Shown here: one piece after another, positions 17,516-26,830 of the stretch
How positions within the stretch are numbered: position 1 is the first letter of the stretch
Layout of the letters: each line of letters begins with the position of its first letter
Source of the DNA: Gemmatimonadota bacterium
Lineage (GTDB): Bacteria > JAAXHH01
DNA length: 33,110 nt
Direction: 5' to 3'
Assembly: GCA_009835325.1 (NCBI GenBank)
Contig: VXWP01000117.1
Coordinates: 1-33,110, forward strand
The notes under the pieces: generated by a model
Told to the model about the DNA's origin: nothing
What the model saw: the letters and a program-made list of their open reading frames with translations, nothing else
Databases searched by the model: none
Position numbers and translations under genes: made by a program

Positions 17516-20500
17516 TTACAGGGCCGTGTGGCGATCGAAGGCTTTGATATCCCGGTACCGCGCCTTTATGGGCTCTGCCAGGGTCCGCCATACCAGAAAC
17601 CGCTTCCTCAGTACGGTAAAGAACCGCCGGTTGATCGTCTGCCACTGCGCCAGGTCTCCGCTGCGGCGATGGATCACGATCAGGATGCGGTACAGTCTCT
17701 CGTGGAGCACAGGCTCCAGTTCAAGACGCACGTCCTGGCTGATGGCGAGGTCATAGGGCGCCAGCCAGACGGTGGACGCCACGTGATACGTGTCGAAGGT
17801 ATCGCCCGGTATCGCGTCGAGCGTGGTCCCCTCGGCGACGAAGTCCTCCGCCGAACTGTCTTCATGGGTCTGGAAGATGTGGTTCAGGTAACCCGACAGC
17901 GGCAACGCTTCGGGGACGGTCACCGTGAACGGGAACTCGAAGCACCAGTCGTCTTCGTCGGGCGGCGGGGGCGACCAGCGCCGCGTCACGTCCTCCACCG
18001 TCATGTCCGCGGCCTTCTTCGCCGGGTAGAGGGTGGAGAGGAAGACGATGGCCATGACAACCATCGTGGCGTATACGGTTGACAGGGAGGAATAGTTGAG
18101 CGACATGCCGCCGAGCAGGTCCCATTGCGAAAGCCCCATGGTGATGATCTGGCCGGCCAGGTAACCGAAGACGGCCCCGAGGGTCGCGAATACGGCGGCT
18201 TCGGCGATGAACAGGGCCGCCACGTGGTTCGGGGCCAGGCCCACCGCGCTGTACACGCCGATTTCCCGGAACCGTTCGAACACGGCGCCCATCATGGTGT
18301 TCAACACCAGGAACGCCGCGATGAGCACCGGGATGATCAGGTTGGCCAGGCCCGAAACCGAGGTGGCGCCCAGGGAGCTGTAGACCCTCACCTCGTCTTC
18401 CATGCCGACGAACACGGCCAGGAGGACCCGCGACATGAAGGCCTCCACGGAATCGCGAAGCTGTTCGCCGCCTGAGAACCCCGCGATGGCCACGGACCGC
18501 GTGGACCCGTTCAGGTCGAGTGTCTGCCGGTAGGGCAGGACGAGCACGTTGCGAGACGGCAGGTGCTCGGAGGCCTGGATAGTGGACATGAACACTTCGA
18601 TGTCCATTTCGGTCAGGGAACGGGTCATGGAGAAGCTGGCGGGCATGATGCTCTCGTCGTCCATGTCCCGGTAGGCGTCGAACCCATCGGAATCGAGCAG
18701 GCCGATCACGGTATAGCGTCCCCCGAGGATCTCCACTTCCGCCGTACCTACGTCCTCCGGCCCCACGTTCAACCGCTCGGCCAGTTCCGTGGGCAGGAGG
18801 CAGACCGACCTTTCGTCCGGGGCGAACCATCGTCCGCCCGGCACCAGGAAGCGGTCCAGGCCGGTGACGGCCGGTTCGCCGGCGTGCAGTCCCAGGACGG
18901 ATTGTACCGTGGTGGCGGTCCCTTTGCCCGGCACGCGCAGATCGATGTAGGGACTGGTCATGTCCTCCGGCTCGTACCAGGACCGGGGCACCACGTCCGC
19001 CTGGCCTTCGAAGGCGTTCTCCACGTAGGGCAGGAAGGAGGTGGGCAGGGAGTGCCACGACAGGCTGCGCATGAGGACACCGTCGTACGGCGGGGTGTTC
19101 TCGCGGTCCAGCGTATAGAACTGGATGCCGGTCCGGAAGGAAGTGAAGGACAACACGGTGAAGGTCAGCAGGGTCAGCGTGACCGCGGTCAGCGCCGTGC
19201 GCATCTTCCGCTTGCGCAGGTTCGATATCCCCAGGGATATGGCCACGGCCGTGGCGCTCAGCCGGCCGATGTCCGCCTCGTGGAGTCCGGCCGCAGACCG
19301 GGTCAGGTTCTTCATCTCGGTGTCGAACCGGGTCACGATCATGGTAATGATGATCAGTGCCATGGCCAGGATGATGAAGGCGAGAAAGACCATGTACGGC
19401 GTCAGGCTGAGCTGAAAGGCGGGATGCACGTTCTGCAGCAGCATGAAGACCGCCGCGAAGATGACGCCCACCGAGGCCAGCCGCTTCCGAATGTCGGTGA
19501 AACCGAAGAAAAGCCGTTCGAGGAAGAAACAAAAAGGGACAAGCAGCATGAAGTAGAACACGATGCCGTCCACCGTGTCGTCCGCGGCGTACCGCACGTC
19601 GGGATAGGCCCGCGCCTCGAAGCCCCACGCCTCCCTCGACCGCGCGGCGAAGGCGTCGTAACGGCGGTTCTCCAGGGCCTCCCGGGCGGCCCGAAGCGCC
19701 TCGGTGCTTTCCTCGTGGAGTTCGGCGGCCCGGGCGTTGGTCACGCCGTGGTCCTCCAGTTTCATCAGGCGGGCCCGGTTGAGCGACCACAGGTCCAGCG
19801 CGCTCTGGTAGAAGGGGTAGAGGATCAGGCCGTGGTCCGCCGTGAATCCCCGCCCCTGTGCCAGGGCCATTGCGTCGTCGGAGATACTTTCCGGCGGTTC
19901 GTCGAGCCACGATTCGGGCGTATTAGTCAGCAGATACTTGACGCCCCGGGGACCCGAGCTCATGAACATCTTGACCCGGTCCTCGGGCCTGGCGAAGACC
20001 ACCGCGGCGTTGGTCATCCAGTTGCCGAAGAAACTCTGGTCTTCCACGAAGGCCGCGCCGTACTTGCGCAACGGACTGTTGTCCCGGCCGAGTACGGTCA
20101 GGTTGTCGAGGGCGACGAAGACGCCGGGGTCCACGATATCGAAGAGGTTGATCTCCTCGCAGGGAAAGAGGACCTGTATGGTATTGTTCACCTTTGCGGC
20201 GTTAGGCACCGCGAGGGGAAAGGTGGCGTTGCCCTCTTCACCCAGGTCCGGGGCGTACACGATCCGGCCGTCGGCGCCCAGGCCGTAGCTGCGAAGTTCC
20301 GTCGGTCCCCGGGGGAACCGGACCATTGAATGCCGGAAATGCCCCAACGAGTCGGCGTGGGTGACCATGAATCCCCGCACGCCGCTGTGGCTCGTATAGC
20401 CAGGCTCGTAGACGACCAGGGCGTCGGAGACCGGGGTATTGGGCTTGAAGAAATCGACCGTGCGGTCGAATTCGAGGACCCGGCCCTCGATGTCGCGGCC

Positions 20501-22084
20501 CTCGTCCTTGAGCCGTATCGACTCGTCTACGTCGAAGGCCTCGGGATCGGACAGCATGGCGGGCAGCAAGGTGCCCAGCGTCCGGATCTGCCGGACCAGG
20601 TTGGCGAAATCGACGTACTCGATCCGGTCCTTCGGGGTATCGATAAGGAGCCGGTTGTCGTTCACTGTGGCGAAGGTCATGCCGTGGAGCCCGGCGAGCG
20701 TGACCATCTCGTGGTCGAAGGCGGGACCGGCGGGCATGAAGCTTTCCTGCGACCGGAGCGGGTGCGTCAGCGTGTTGAGATAGGCCGTCCGGCTGTCCGC
20801 TTCATCGTGGACCCCGGCCTTACGCGCGTAATTCAGATACCGGTCCGCATAGGGTTCGTACAGAATCTCCAGATTCGAGGTGAAGAAGATGAAATCGCCG
20901 TAGCTGAACAGGCCGACCTGGTCCGCCCTGCTGGTGAGGTCCAGGCCCAGGAACAGGTCGAAGGGGATCCGGTCCTCCTCGGGAATTCGTTCCAGGAAGA
21001 ACTCGTCTTTCCTCTGGTGACGGTCCAGGAAGTCGTTTACGCCCTGCAGCCCGTGGAAATGGGCGGACGTGGCCAGAAACAGCACCGTGTATCCCGGCGG
21101 ATGGGCCCGAAGCACGTCCATCAGTTCCAGCATGGCGGCGACGCCCCCCGCGCTCTCGGCACCCGGCGCCAGTCCGGGTACGACCGACATGGCGTCGTAG
21201 AAGGCCGATAGAACGACGACCCGGTCTTTCCATTTCTCCGTACCGTCGCTCCCCGGCAGCTGCTCGTCCTTGCCCGGTATCCACCCCATGACGTTCCAGG
21301 TCTCGGCCCGTTCCCATGACATGCGTCCCCGGATCGTCACTTCGACCTCGCCGGACCGCGCGACCGCCAGGACCGCGGCGGCATGCTGGTCCGGGACCCA
21401 GAAGCGCGGCACGTCGGCGGGCACGTCCAGGATCTTGCGCTGGGCCTGGTTGTTGGTCACGGAACCGGGGCCGCTGTCGTAGAAAAGTATGGCCTGCGCA
21501 CCGAGCATCCGCGCGTTGAGGTACTGGTCGCGCCCGTCGAAATCGACCAGGACGACACTCCCCTCGATCTCCTTCCCGTTGAAGGCCTGGAACTCGCCCC
21601 GCCGGCCGTAGTGCAGGGGTCCCCGGATCCCGTCGGGGAAGGAATTCAGCCGGACCAGGTTGGGCCAGAACTGGTACACCGGAATCTCGGTCTCCACGGC
21701 GTCGTGCACGGTCAGCGTGAAACCGTGGTCGACAGGGGAGGATACCGTGAAGGTGTCGACGGAGACCTCGGCCAGGCCGCCGGCATGGAAGGCATCGACC
21801 ACGTACTCCATGGCCGCCCGGTTGCCAGGATAGCCGACGACGCGGGACGGGTTTTCGCTCATCGCCCGGACATGGGCCTCCACGCGTTCCCGGGTAACGA
21901 TTTCGGATACCTCTTCCCAGGTCACCGGCGCCTCTTCGAGGGGCCTGGGCGGTACATCTTCCGGAAGGGAGACGATCCTCAGGATCACGTGCTCCGTCAC
22001 CCAGGCCGGGCCGGCGACGGCCACGGCGAGGAACAACAGGACGCCCACGGCGAGGAAGAAGTAACCGAATATCCGCGAATACAC
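17516..22084 (-). CDS. M28-peptidase-like / FtsX-permease fusion, 1522 residues, likely inactive peptidase domain
   Basis: Order of parts: N-terminal membrane segment (about 7-29); a PA-like and M28-like periplasmic region (about 60-510); a further beta-rich region (about 520-830); membrane segments near 841-857, 871-886 and 896-917; an FtsX/MacB-type half with ISNLRKRKMRTALTAVTLTLL at 953-973, an extracytoplasmic domain, and three segments at about 1243-1266, 1287-1311 and 1336-1353; then a cytoplasmic tail of about 150 residues. The M28 site is degenerate: the usual H-x-D is FYD (295-297), the G-A-x-D-N region is GAESAGG, and the Glu-Glu pair is replaced in TSAHFHGLQG. No ABC ATPase lies nearby. 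The GTG start is one base after the preceding stop. Probably an envelope scaffold or transport component. Confidence 0.85.
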   Translation of the reverse strand: MYSRIFGYFFLAVGVLLFLAVAVAGPAWVTEHVILRIVSLPEDVPPRPLEEAPVTWEEVSEIVTRERVEAHVRAMSENPSRVVGYPGNRAAMEYVVDAFHAGGLAEVSVDTFTVSSPVDHGFTLTVHDAVETEIPVYQFWPNLVRLNSFPDGIRGPLHYGRRGEFQAFNGKEIEGSVVLVDFDGRDQYLNARMLGAQAILFYDSGPGSVTNNQAQRKILDVPADVPRFWVPDQHAAAVLAVARSGEVEVTIRGRMSWERAETWNVMGWIPGKDEQLPGSDGTEKWKDRVVVLSAFYDAMSVVPGLAPGAESAGGVAAMLELMDVLRAHPPGYTVLFLATSAHFHGLQGVNDFLDRHQRKDEFFLERIPEEDRIPFDLFLGLDLTSRADQVGLFSYGDFIFFTSNLEILYEPYADRYLNYARKAGVHDEADSRTAYLNTLTHPLRSQESFMPAGPAFDHEMVTLAGLHGMTFATVNDNRLLIDTPKDRIEYVDFANLVRQIRTLGTLLPAMLSDPEAFDVDESIRLKDEGRDIEGRVLEFDRTVDFFKPNTPVSDALVVYEPGYTSHSGVRGFMVTHADSLGHFRHSMVRFPRGPTELRSYGLGADGRIVYAPDLGEEGNATFPLAVPNAAKVNNTIQVLFPCEEINLFDIVDPGVFVALDNLTVLGRDNSPLRKYGAAFVEDQSFFGNWMTNAAVVFARPEDRVKMFMSSGPRGVKYLLTNTPESWLDEPPESISDDAMALAQGRGFTADHGLILYPFYQSALDLWSLNRARLMKLEDHGVTNARAAELHEESTEALRAAREALENRRYDAFAARSREAWGFEARAYPDVRYAADDTVDGIVFYFMLLVPFCFFLERLFFGFTDIRKRLASVGVIFAAVFMLLQNVHPAFQLSLTPYMVFLAFIILAMALIIITMIVTRFDTEMKNLTRSAAGLHEADIGRLSATAVAISLGISNLRKRKMRTALTAVTLTLLTFTVLSFTSFRTGIQFYTLDRENTPPYDGVLMRSLSWHSLPTSFLPYVENAFEGQADVVPRSWYEPEDMTSPYIDLRVPGKGTATTVQSVLGLHAGEPAVTGLDRFLVPGGRWFAPDERSVCLLPTELAERLNVGPEDVGTAEVEILGGRYTVIGLLDSDGFDAYRDMDDESIMPASFSMTRSLTEMDIEVFMSTIQASEHLPSRNVLVLPYRQTLDLNGSTRSVAIAGFSGGEQLRDSVEAFMSRVLLAVFVGMEDEVRVYSSLGATSVSGLANLIIPVLIAAFLVLNTMMGAVFERFREIGVYSAVGLAPNHVAALFIAEAAVFATLGAVFGYLAGQIITMGLSQWDLLGGMSLNYSSLSTVYATMVVMAIVFLSTLYPAKKAADMTVEDVTRRWSPPPPDEDDWCFEFPFTVTVPEALPLSGYLNHIFQTHEDSSAEDFVAEGTTLDAIPGDTFDTYHVASTVWLAPYDLAISQDVRLELEPVLHERLYRILIVIHRRSGDLAQWQTINRRFFTVLRKRFLVWRTLAEPIKARYRDIKAFDRHTAL

Positions 22085-22085
22085 G

Positions 22086-24080
22086 TCAGTCTATCCCGTA
22101 GATATGATGGCCCGCGTGGGGAAACCACACGTAGTCGACGAACATGGAGATGACCACGCCGGTGACCACGCCGAAGATCAGGCCCAGGAAGAAGGGCTGC
22201 CCCTTCCGGTACAGTTCGATGCCGCCGACCCACATCATGATGCTCTTGATGACCCAGCACACGAACATGGACGAGACGATCGCCCGGGCGGGCCAGGAGT
22301 AGGAAAGAAAGAATCCGAGGGGATGCAGCGGCCAGCCCGGCAGCCGGGCTCTCAGCGTCATGAGCAGAAACATGAGCGCACCGCCCACCAGGAAGAACAT
22401 CAGCCGCGACGTGTCCGGTCCGAAGGGATCCCGCATCTTGGTAAGCGTTTCAGTGTAGGGGATGGTCGATCCGATCCGGCCGAACCACCAGCCATTGGTG
22501 AACTGGCGCGTACCCTGATCGAACCCCATGTAGATCGTCCATACCAGTGAGATCACCACGCCGATCACCGCGGCGGCCAGGATCGACCAGCCCAGGCCGC
22601 GCTGCCAGCGCGCGCCGATCTCGGACAGCTTGGCCGCCTGCATGAAGGCGGGCATGAAGGTCGACTTGATCTCGCTGACGGGTCCGTAGGTCTGGGCCAT
22701 GGCCGTCATGGTGGACATGGACAGGTTGGCCGACCCGACCGAATAGAACACGAGCACCTGGGCGATCATGGGCGATCGCACGTAGGGCAGCCCGGCCTCG
22801 GCGATGATGCGGGACACGCCGATGTAGATGATGAATACGCCGGCGAGGAGGAACACGGCGATGGGCACGCTCATGCCCAGCTGGTTCAGCCAGACCACCC
22901 CGTAGACGAAGCCTCCGATGAATCCGAAGACCGCGACCCGGTAGGGCAGCATCTCGTCCGAATCGTCCAGGTCCGACCGTCGGCCGAAGGCCTGGGAGAA
23001 CACGGCGCGGATGTGAAACCGCGCCCGCCAGAGCCCCCATCCCACGAACAGGATGAACGCGCCCATGTTCTGCCAGTCCAGCATGGGGTGGATCGACGTG
23101 TAGTTGTCCCGTCCCGGGATGTCGTACCCGATCCGGTGAGCGATGCCCACCTGGATGATCCCGATCATGTAGAACACCCAGAAACCGGCGAGGACGTCCA
23201 GGTTGACGAAATAGGAAATGCCCAGGATGGCCGGGCGGAAGTTGATTTCCAGCGGGGGGAACCCCTCGCCGAATACTATGGGCGGCGCCGACCCGAAATA
23301 GGGGAACTGGGGCACGACCGGGGTGAAGAACCCGACGATGTTGTACATCATCACGCAGAACGGAATGGAAAAGCCGATCCAGAAACGCTTCTCCGAGAGA
23401 AAGGCCGGGACACGGCTCGGAGATTCCATGCCGCGCGTGAAGGCGAGGGGGATCTGCATCATGGGGAAGACGAGCTTCTCGTGTTCGACCCACTGCCGCC
23501 TGAGGATGACCACGAGACACAGGCCCATGAAGATGATCGGGACGATGAAGGTCAGCCACCAGAACAGCGGAATGCCCCACACGCTCCAGGGAATGGACGC
23601 GCCGGGCGGGATGCCGTCCACCAGCCACGTGAGCGCGTTACCCTGGTTCGTGACGGTCGCCCAGGGCTTCAGGTACGGGTAGAAGTACTCGGCCCACTGG
23701 TTCTCGGGCGTCGCCAGCAGGTAGGGGGCCATCAGCGTGGAGATGAACGGGGCGCCCATGCCGTTGGTCGTCAGCCCCGATGCCGCCATGCCCATGACCA
23801 GAGGGATGACGAACTCGTGGGGCGTGAGGGCCCAGTCCTTCTTCCACCTGGCCAGCACCACGTTGAATACGACCAGGTACGCAAAGGCCAGAAACAGCGC
23901 GCCGATGTGGAGATGATCCGCGCCCAGCTGGGACGAGGCCATGGTGTACTGGAAATAGGGGACGATGAGGGAAATCAGGACGACGCTCGTCAGGCCCAGG
24001 AGAATGGATCGCGGCGTAATGATCCGGGTCGCGGTCGCACGGACAGCCGAGGCGGAAACACTTTGCTGTACTGAGGCCAT
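22086..24080 (-). CDS. Large polytopic membrane protein, OPT-like (DUF6784/DUF6785 type, tentative)
   Basis: A 664-residue protein with about 14 membrane segments. I start it at the ATG at 24080 rather than the upstream TTG at 24146 because a candidate promoter would begin transcription near 24155, and because the related protein at 30875 has 665 residues. Shared blocks between the two are VILRRQWVEHEKLVFPM, SRIIAEAGLPY with a following GSANLS, WPLHPLGF, and GIELYRKGQPFFLGLIFG with VDYVWFPHAGH at the C-terminus. This DUF name is from memory. A transporter role is inferred from topology and OPT resemblance. It is one base from the M28/FtsX gene, so the two are translated together. Confidence 0.8.
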   Translation of the reverse strand: MASVQQSVSASAVRATATRIITPRSILLGLTSVVLISLIVPYFQYTMASSQLGADHLHIGALFLAFAYLVVFNVVLARWKKDWALTPHEFVIPLVMGMAASGLTTNGMGAPFISTLMAPYLLATPENQWAEYFYPYLKPWATVTNQGNALTWLVDGIPPGASIPWSVWGIPLFWWLTFIVPIIFMGLCLVVILRRQWVEHEKLVFPMMQIPLAFTRGMESPSRVPAFLSEKRFWIGFSIPFCVMMYNIVGFFTPVVPQFPYFGSAPPIVFGEGFPPLEINFRPAILGISYFVNLDVLAGFWVFYMIGIIQVGIAHRIGYDIPGRDNYTSIHPMLDWQNMGAFILFVGWGLWRARFHIRAVFSQAFGRRSDLDDSDEMLPYRVAVFGFIGGFVYGVVWLNQLGMSVPIAVFLLAGVFIIYIGVSRIIAEAGLPYVRSPMIAQVLVFYSVGSANLSMSTMTAMAQTYGPVSEIKSTFMPAFMQAAKLSEIGARWQRGLGWSILAAAVIGVVISLVWTIYMGFDQGTRQFTNGWWFGRIGSTIPYTETLTKMRDPFGPDTSRLMFFLVGGALMFLLMTLRARLPGWPLHPLGFFLSYSWPARAIVSSMFVCWVIKSIMMWVGGIELYRKGQPFFLGLIFGVVTGVVISMFVDYVWFPHAGHHIYGID

Positions 24081-24161
24081 GGAGTGGGCGGAAAATGTAG
24101 TGGGCGGAGTACGGCTTTCGCGTTTTTCAGCAATGGGTTGTATCAAAAAACGGGTCCAGCA

Positions 24162-24190
24162 TATGTAAGGTCGCGCACGGGATAAGTCAA
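24162..24190 (-). promoter_or_regulatory. Candidate promoter for the minus-strand transporter / M28-FtsX operon
   Basis: On the minus strand TTGACT (24190-24185) is separated by 17 bases from TACATA (24167-24162). The predicted start near 24155 leaves a leader of about 75 bases to the ATG at 24080 and makes the TTG at 24146 an unlikely start. The -10 match is only moderate. Confidence 0.4.
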
Positions 24191-24246
24191 AGAAAAACGC
24201 CTTTCGCCGAAGCCCTTCAACCCCGTTGCATTCGCCGTTTTAGTGG

Positions 24247-24275
24247 TTGACACCCCAGTGGTTTACGGGGATATT
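24247..24275 (+). promoter_or_regulatory. Candidate sigma70-type promoter for the MMPL-bsh operon
   Basis: A perfect TTGACA at 24247-24252, a 17-base spacer, and GATATT at 24270-24275 (four of six to the consensus). The predicted start lies about 35 bases before the GTG at 24317. The element AGTGGTTGAC (24242-24251) recurs as AGTGGTTTAC (24257-24266), a 15-bp direct repeat over the -35 and spacer that could bind a regulator. Confidence 0.5.
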
Positions 24276-24316
24276 TCCATACCTTGGATGCGCGCGTTTC
24301 ACACGAGGAATGCACC

Positions 24317-26830
24317 GTGAAGGCCGAAACTAGAGCCGCCCTAGACCGCTTCCTGAACAGGTATATCGCCTTCATCTGCCGCCATCCGGCAAAGGTCCTG
24401 TTGTTCGCGCTGCTTTCCGCCTCGCTTTCCGTCCATTTCGCTTCCCGGCTTCAACTGAAAACCGACTTCGTCGAACTGCTCCCCGAAGGCTACCGGAGCG
24501 TCGACGACATACACCGGCTCACGGAGCGTGTCGGCGGCATCGGCAACCTGACGGTCGTAATTGAAACGGAAGACCTGGCCGCCGCCCAGCGGTACGCCGA
24601 CGACCTCGCCGGCAGGCTCCGGTCCGATCTCCCGGAAGGATATGTCCGTTACATCGAGTACCGGGTGGACGACGAGAAGCGGTTCTACGAAAACCACAAG
24701 TACCTGTACGCCGACCTGGAAGACCTGGAAGAGATCCAGAGCCGGCTGAGCCGGCAGATACTGAAGACGAAACTGGAACAGAATCCCCTTTTCGTTTCCG
24801 AGGAAGACCTCGGCCTGGAGACGGAAGACGAACCGTTCACCGTGAGCGACCTGGAGGAGAAGTACGAGAAACAGGCGTCGGAGAAGCTGGACAAGTGGGT
24901 CGACGGCTATTTCACGGGACACGACGAGCAGGGGCGGTTTCTCGTCATGGTCCTGAAACCCTTCGGATCTTCGACCGGCGTGTCCTTCTCGCGGGACCTT
25001 TGCGAACGGGTCCTGGCCATCGCGGAAGGCCTCGAACTCACGTCCTACCACCCGTCGCTGAAGGTCGGGCTCACCGGCAAGTACCGCCTGATCCTGGACC
25101 AGTACGAGTCCGTAAACCGGGAGATCTTCACGTCGGCCGGCGTCACGCTGTCGCTGGTCGCCCTGGCCATATTCCTCTACTTCCGCACCGTCGTCCCGGT
25201 CATCAACATCACGCTTGTCGTGGTGGTCGGCATCCTCTGGACGTTCTGCCTGACCTACTTCCGCATCGGCTACCTGAACATGCAGACCGCCTTCCTGGGC
25301 GCCATCATCATTGGGAACGGCATCAACTACGGCTTGATCCTGATGTCCCGATACAAGGAAGAGCGGTTGCGGGGAGAGAACGCACGGGACGGCGTGCAGA
25401 TCGCCTTCCGGAACACGCTCACGGCGACGGTCACCTCGGCGGCGTCCACCGGACTGGCCTACGGTACCCTCATGATCACCGATTTCCGGGGCTTCAACCA
25501 TTTCGGGTTCATCGGCGGCCTGGGCATGCTGCTGTGCTGGCTTTCGACCTTCTCCATCCTTCCGGCGCTGCTGATGCTCTGGGACCGCACCGCCTTCGGA
25601 CGGAAGACCTGGACCCGGAAGGTCTCCCGGGGCAGGTCGATGAGCCGGCTCGCCAACCTGGTGCAGAAGAAGCCGCGGACCGTGGTGGGCACGAGCGCTT
25701 CCCTGGTGCTGCTCAGCGCCGTCCTGCTCGTATGGTGGCTCCCGAACTCCTTCGAGTACGACTTCTCGAAGCTGCGCAACGAGCCGCGGGGCGACACTTA
25801 CGAGCGGATCCTCAACCACCGCGTCAACGCCCTCTTCGGCATATCGCAGTCGCCGGCCGTCATCCTGGCGGACCGCTTGGACCAGGTGCCGGGCATACGC
25901 CGGGCCGTGCTGGACAAGAAAGAGGCCGAAAAGGAAGTGCCCAATCCGACCATCGACCGGGTCCGGACCATTTACGACCTGCTGCCGGAGGACCAGGAAG
26001 ACAAGATCGACGTCCTCTGGGACATCGAGTACATGCTCGACACGAATCCGCCCGACGAACTCGGAATACCGCCCGACCAGCTCGCGAAGATCAACGATTT
26101 CCGCGACAACCTGAGCCTGGACGGGATCACCGTGGACGACCTGCCCGAAGCGCTTACGCGGCCCTACGAGGAGCGGGACGGGACGGTGGGCCGCCTGATC
26201 TACGTCTACCCGCGGTCGGACGCCGGGCTCTGGAACGGCCGGAACCTGATCCGGTTCGCGGAGGTCGTCCGTTCCAACCAACTTCCGGACGATGAAGTCA
26301 TCTATTCTTCCGGAGAGGCCGTGGTCTTCGCCGACATGCTGAAGGCCGTGGACCGCGACGGGCCCATCGCCACCATCGCCTGCTTCGTGGGCGTGATCAC
26401 GCTCCTCGTACTGGCCTTCCGAAGCATCCACGCATCGGTGGTCATTCTGGCGTCCCTGCTGGGCGGCATGCTGGTTATGGGCGGGGTCATTGCCGTCTTC
26501 GACATCAAGGTGAACTTCTTCAACTTCATCGTCATACCCACTACGCTGGGCATCGGGGTAGACTACAGCGTGAACCTGTATCAACGCTACCGCCTTGACG
26601 GACGGGGTTCCATCGGTAATATGGTACAGCATACGGGCGCGGCCCTGGTCATGTGCTCGTCTACGACGCTGATCGGGTACACCTCGCTCATGCTCACGTC
26701 CAACCGGGGCCTGCATTCCTTCGGGATCATGGCCAACGTGGGAGAGATCGCCACGCTGGCGACAGCCCTGGTCGCGCTGCCCGCCTACCTGCTCATCATG
26801 GAAAAGCGCCGAACAAGGCCGGTTACATGA
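24317..26830 (+). CDS. MMPL/RND-superfamily membrane transporter
   Basis: An 837-residue protein. The GTG at 24317 is preferred to an upstream TTG (24284) because GAGGAA lies at 24305-24310. The layout is the RND/MMPL plan: a first membrane segment (HPAKVLLFALLSASLSVHF), then a long extracytoplasmic loop, a bundle of membrane segments including YLNMQTAFLGAIIIGNGINY, and a second such half with IPTTLGIGVDYSVNLYQRY. Both bundles have the sterol-sensing-like fold, with GNGINYGL and GIGVDYSVN in the positions of proton-relay segments. Members export lipids, hopanoids or drugs. It overlaps bshC by ATGA (26827-26830), tying it to bacillithiol synthesis. Substrate unknown. Confidence 0.9.
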   Translation: MKAETRAALDRFLNRYIAFICRHPAKVLLFALLSASLSVHFASRLQLKTDFVELLPEGYRSVDDIHRLTERVGGIGNLTVVIETEDLAAAQRYADDLAGRLRSDLPEGYVRYIEYRVDDEKRFYENHKYLYADLEDLEEIQSRLSRQILKTKLEQNPLFVSEEDLGLETEDEPFTVSDLEEKYEKQASEKLDKWVDGYFTGHDEQGRFLVMVLKPFGSSTGVSFSRDLCERVLAIAEGLELTSYHPSLKVGLTGKYRLILDQYESVNREIFTSAGVTLSLVALAIFLYFRTVVPVINITLVVVVGILWTFCLTYFRIGYLNMQTAFLGAIIIGNGINYGLILMSRYKEERLRGENARDGVQIAFRNTLTATVTSAASTGLAYGTLMITDFRGFNHFGFIGGLGMLLCWLSTFSILPALLMLWDRTAFGRKTWTRKVSRGRSMSRLANLVQKKPRTVVGTSASLVLLSAVLLVWWLPNSFEYDFSKLRNEPRGDTYERILNHRVNALFGISQSPAVILADRLDQVPGIRRAVLDKKEAEKEVPNPTIDRVRTIYDLLPEDQEDKIDVLWDIEYMLDTNPPDELGIPPDQLAKINDFRDNLSLDGITVDDLPEALTRPYEERDGTVGRLIYVYPRSDAGLWNGRNLIRFAEVVRSNQLPDDEVIYSSGEAVVFADMLKAVDRDGPIATIACFVGVITLLVLAFRSIHASVVILASLLGGMLVMGGVIAVFDIKVNFFNFIVIPTTLGIGVDYSVNLYQRYRLDGRGSIGNMVQHTGAALVMCSSTTLIGYTSLMLTSNRGLHSFGIMANVGEIATLATALVALPAYLLIMEKRRTRPVT

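Noticed and set aside
18563-20329. A 588-codon open frame on the plus strand opposite the M28/FtsX gene
   Set aside because: Same reason: antisense to a long real gene, no domain and no ribosome site.
26653-26826. Longer BshC start
   Set aside because: It lies inside the MMPL coding region. The ATG at 26827 with the ATGA overlap gives the family's usual length and N-terminus.
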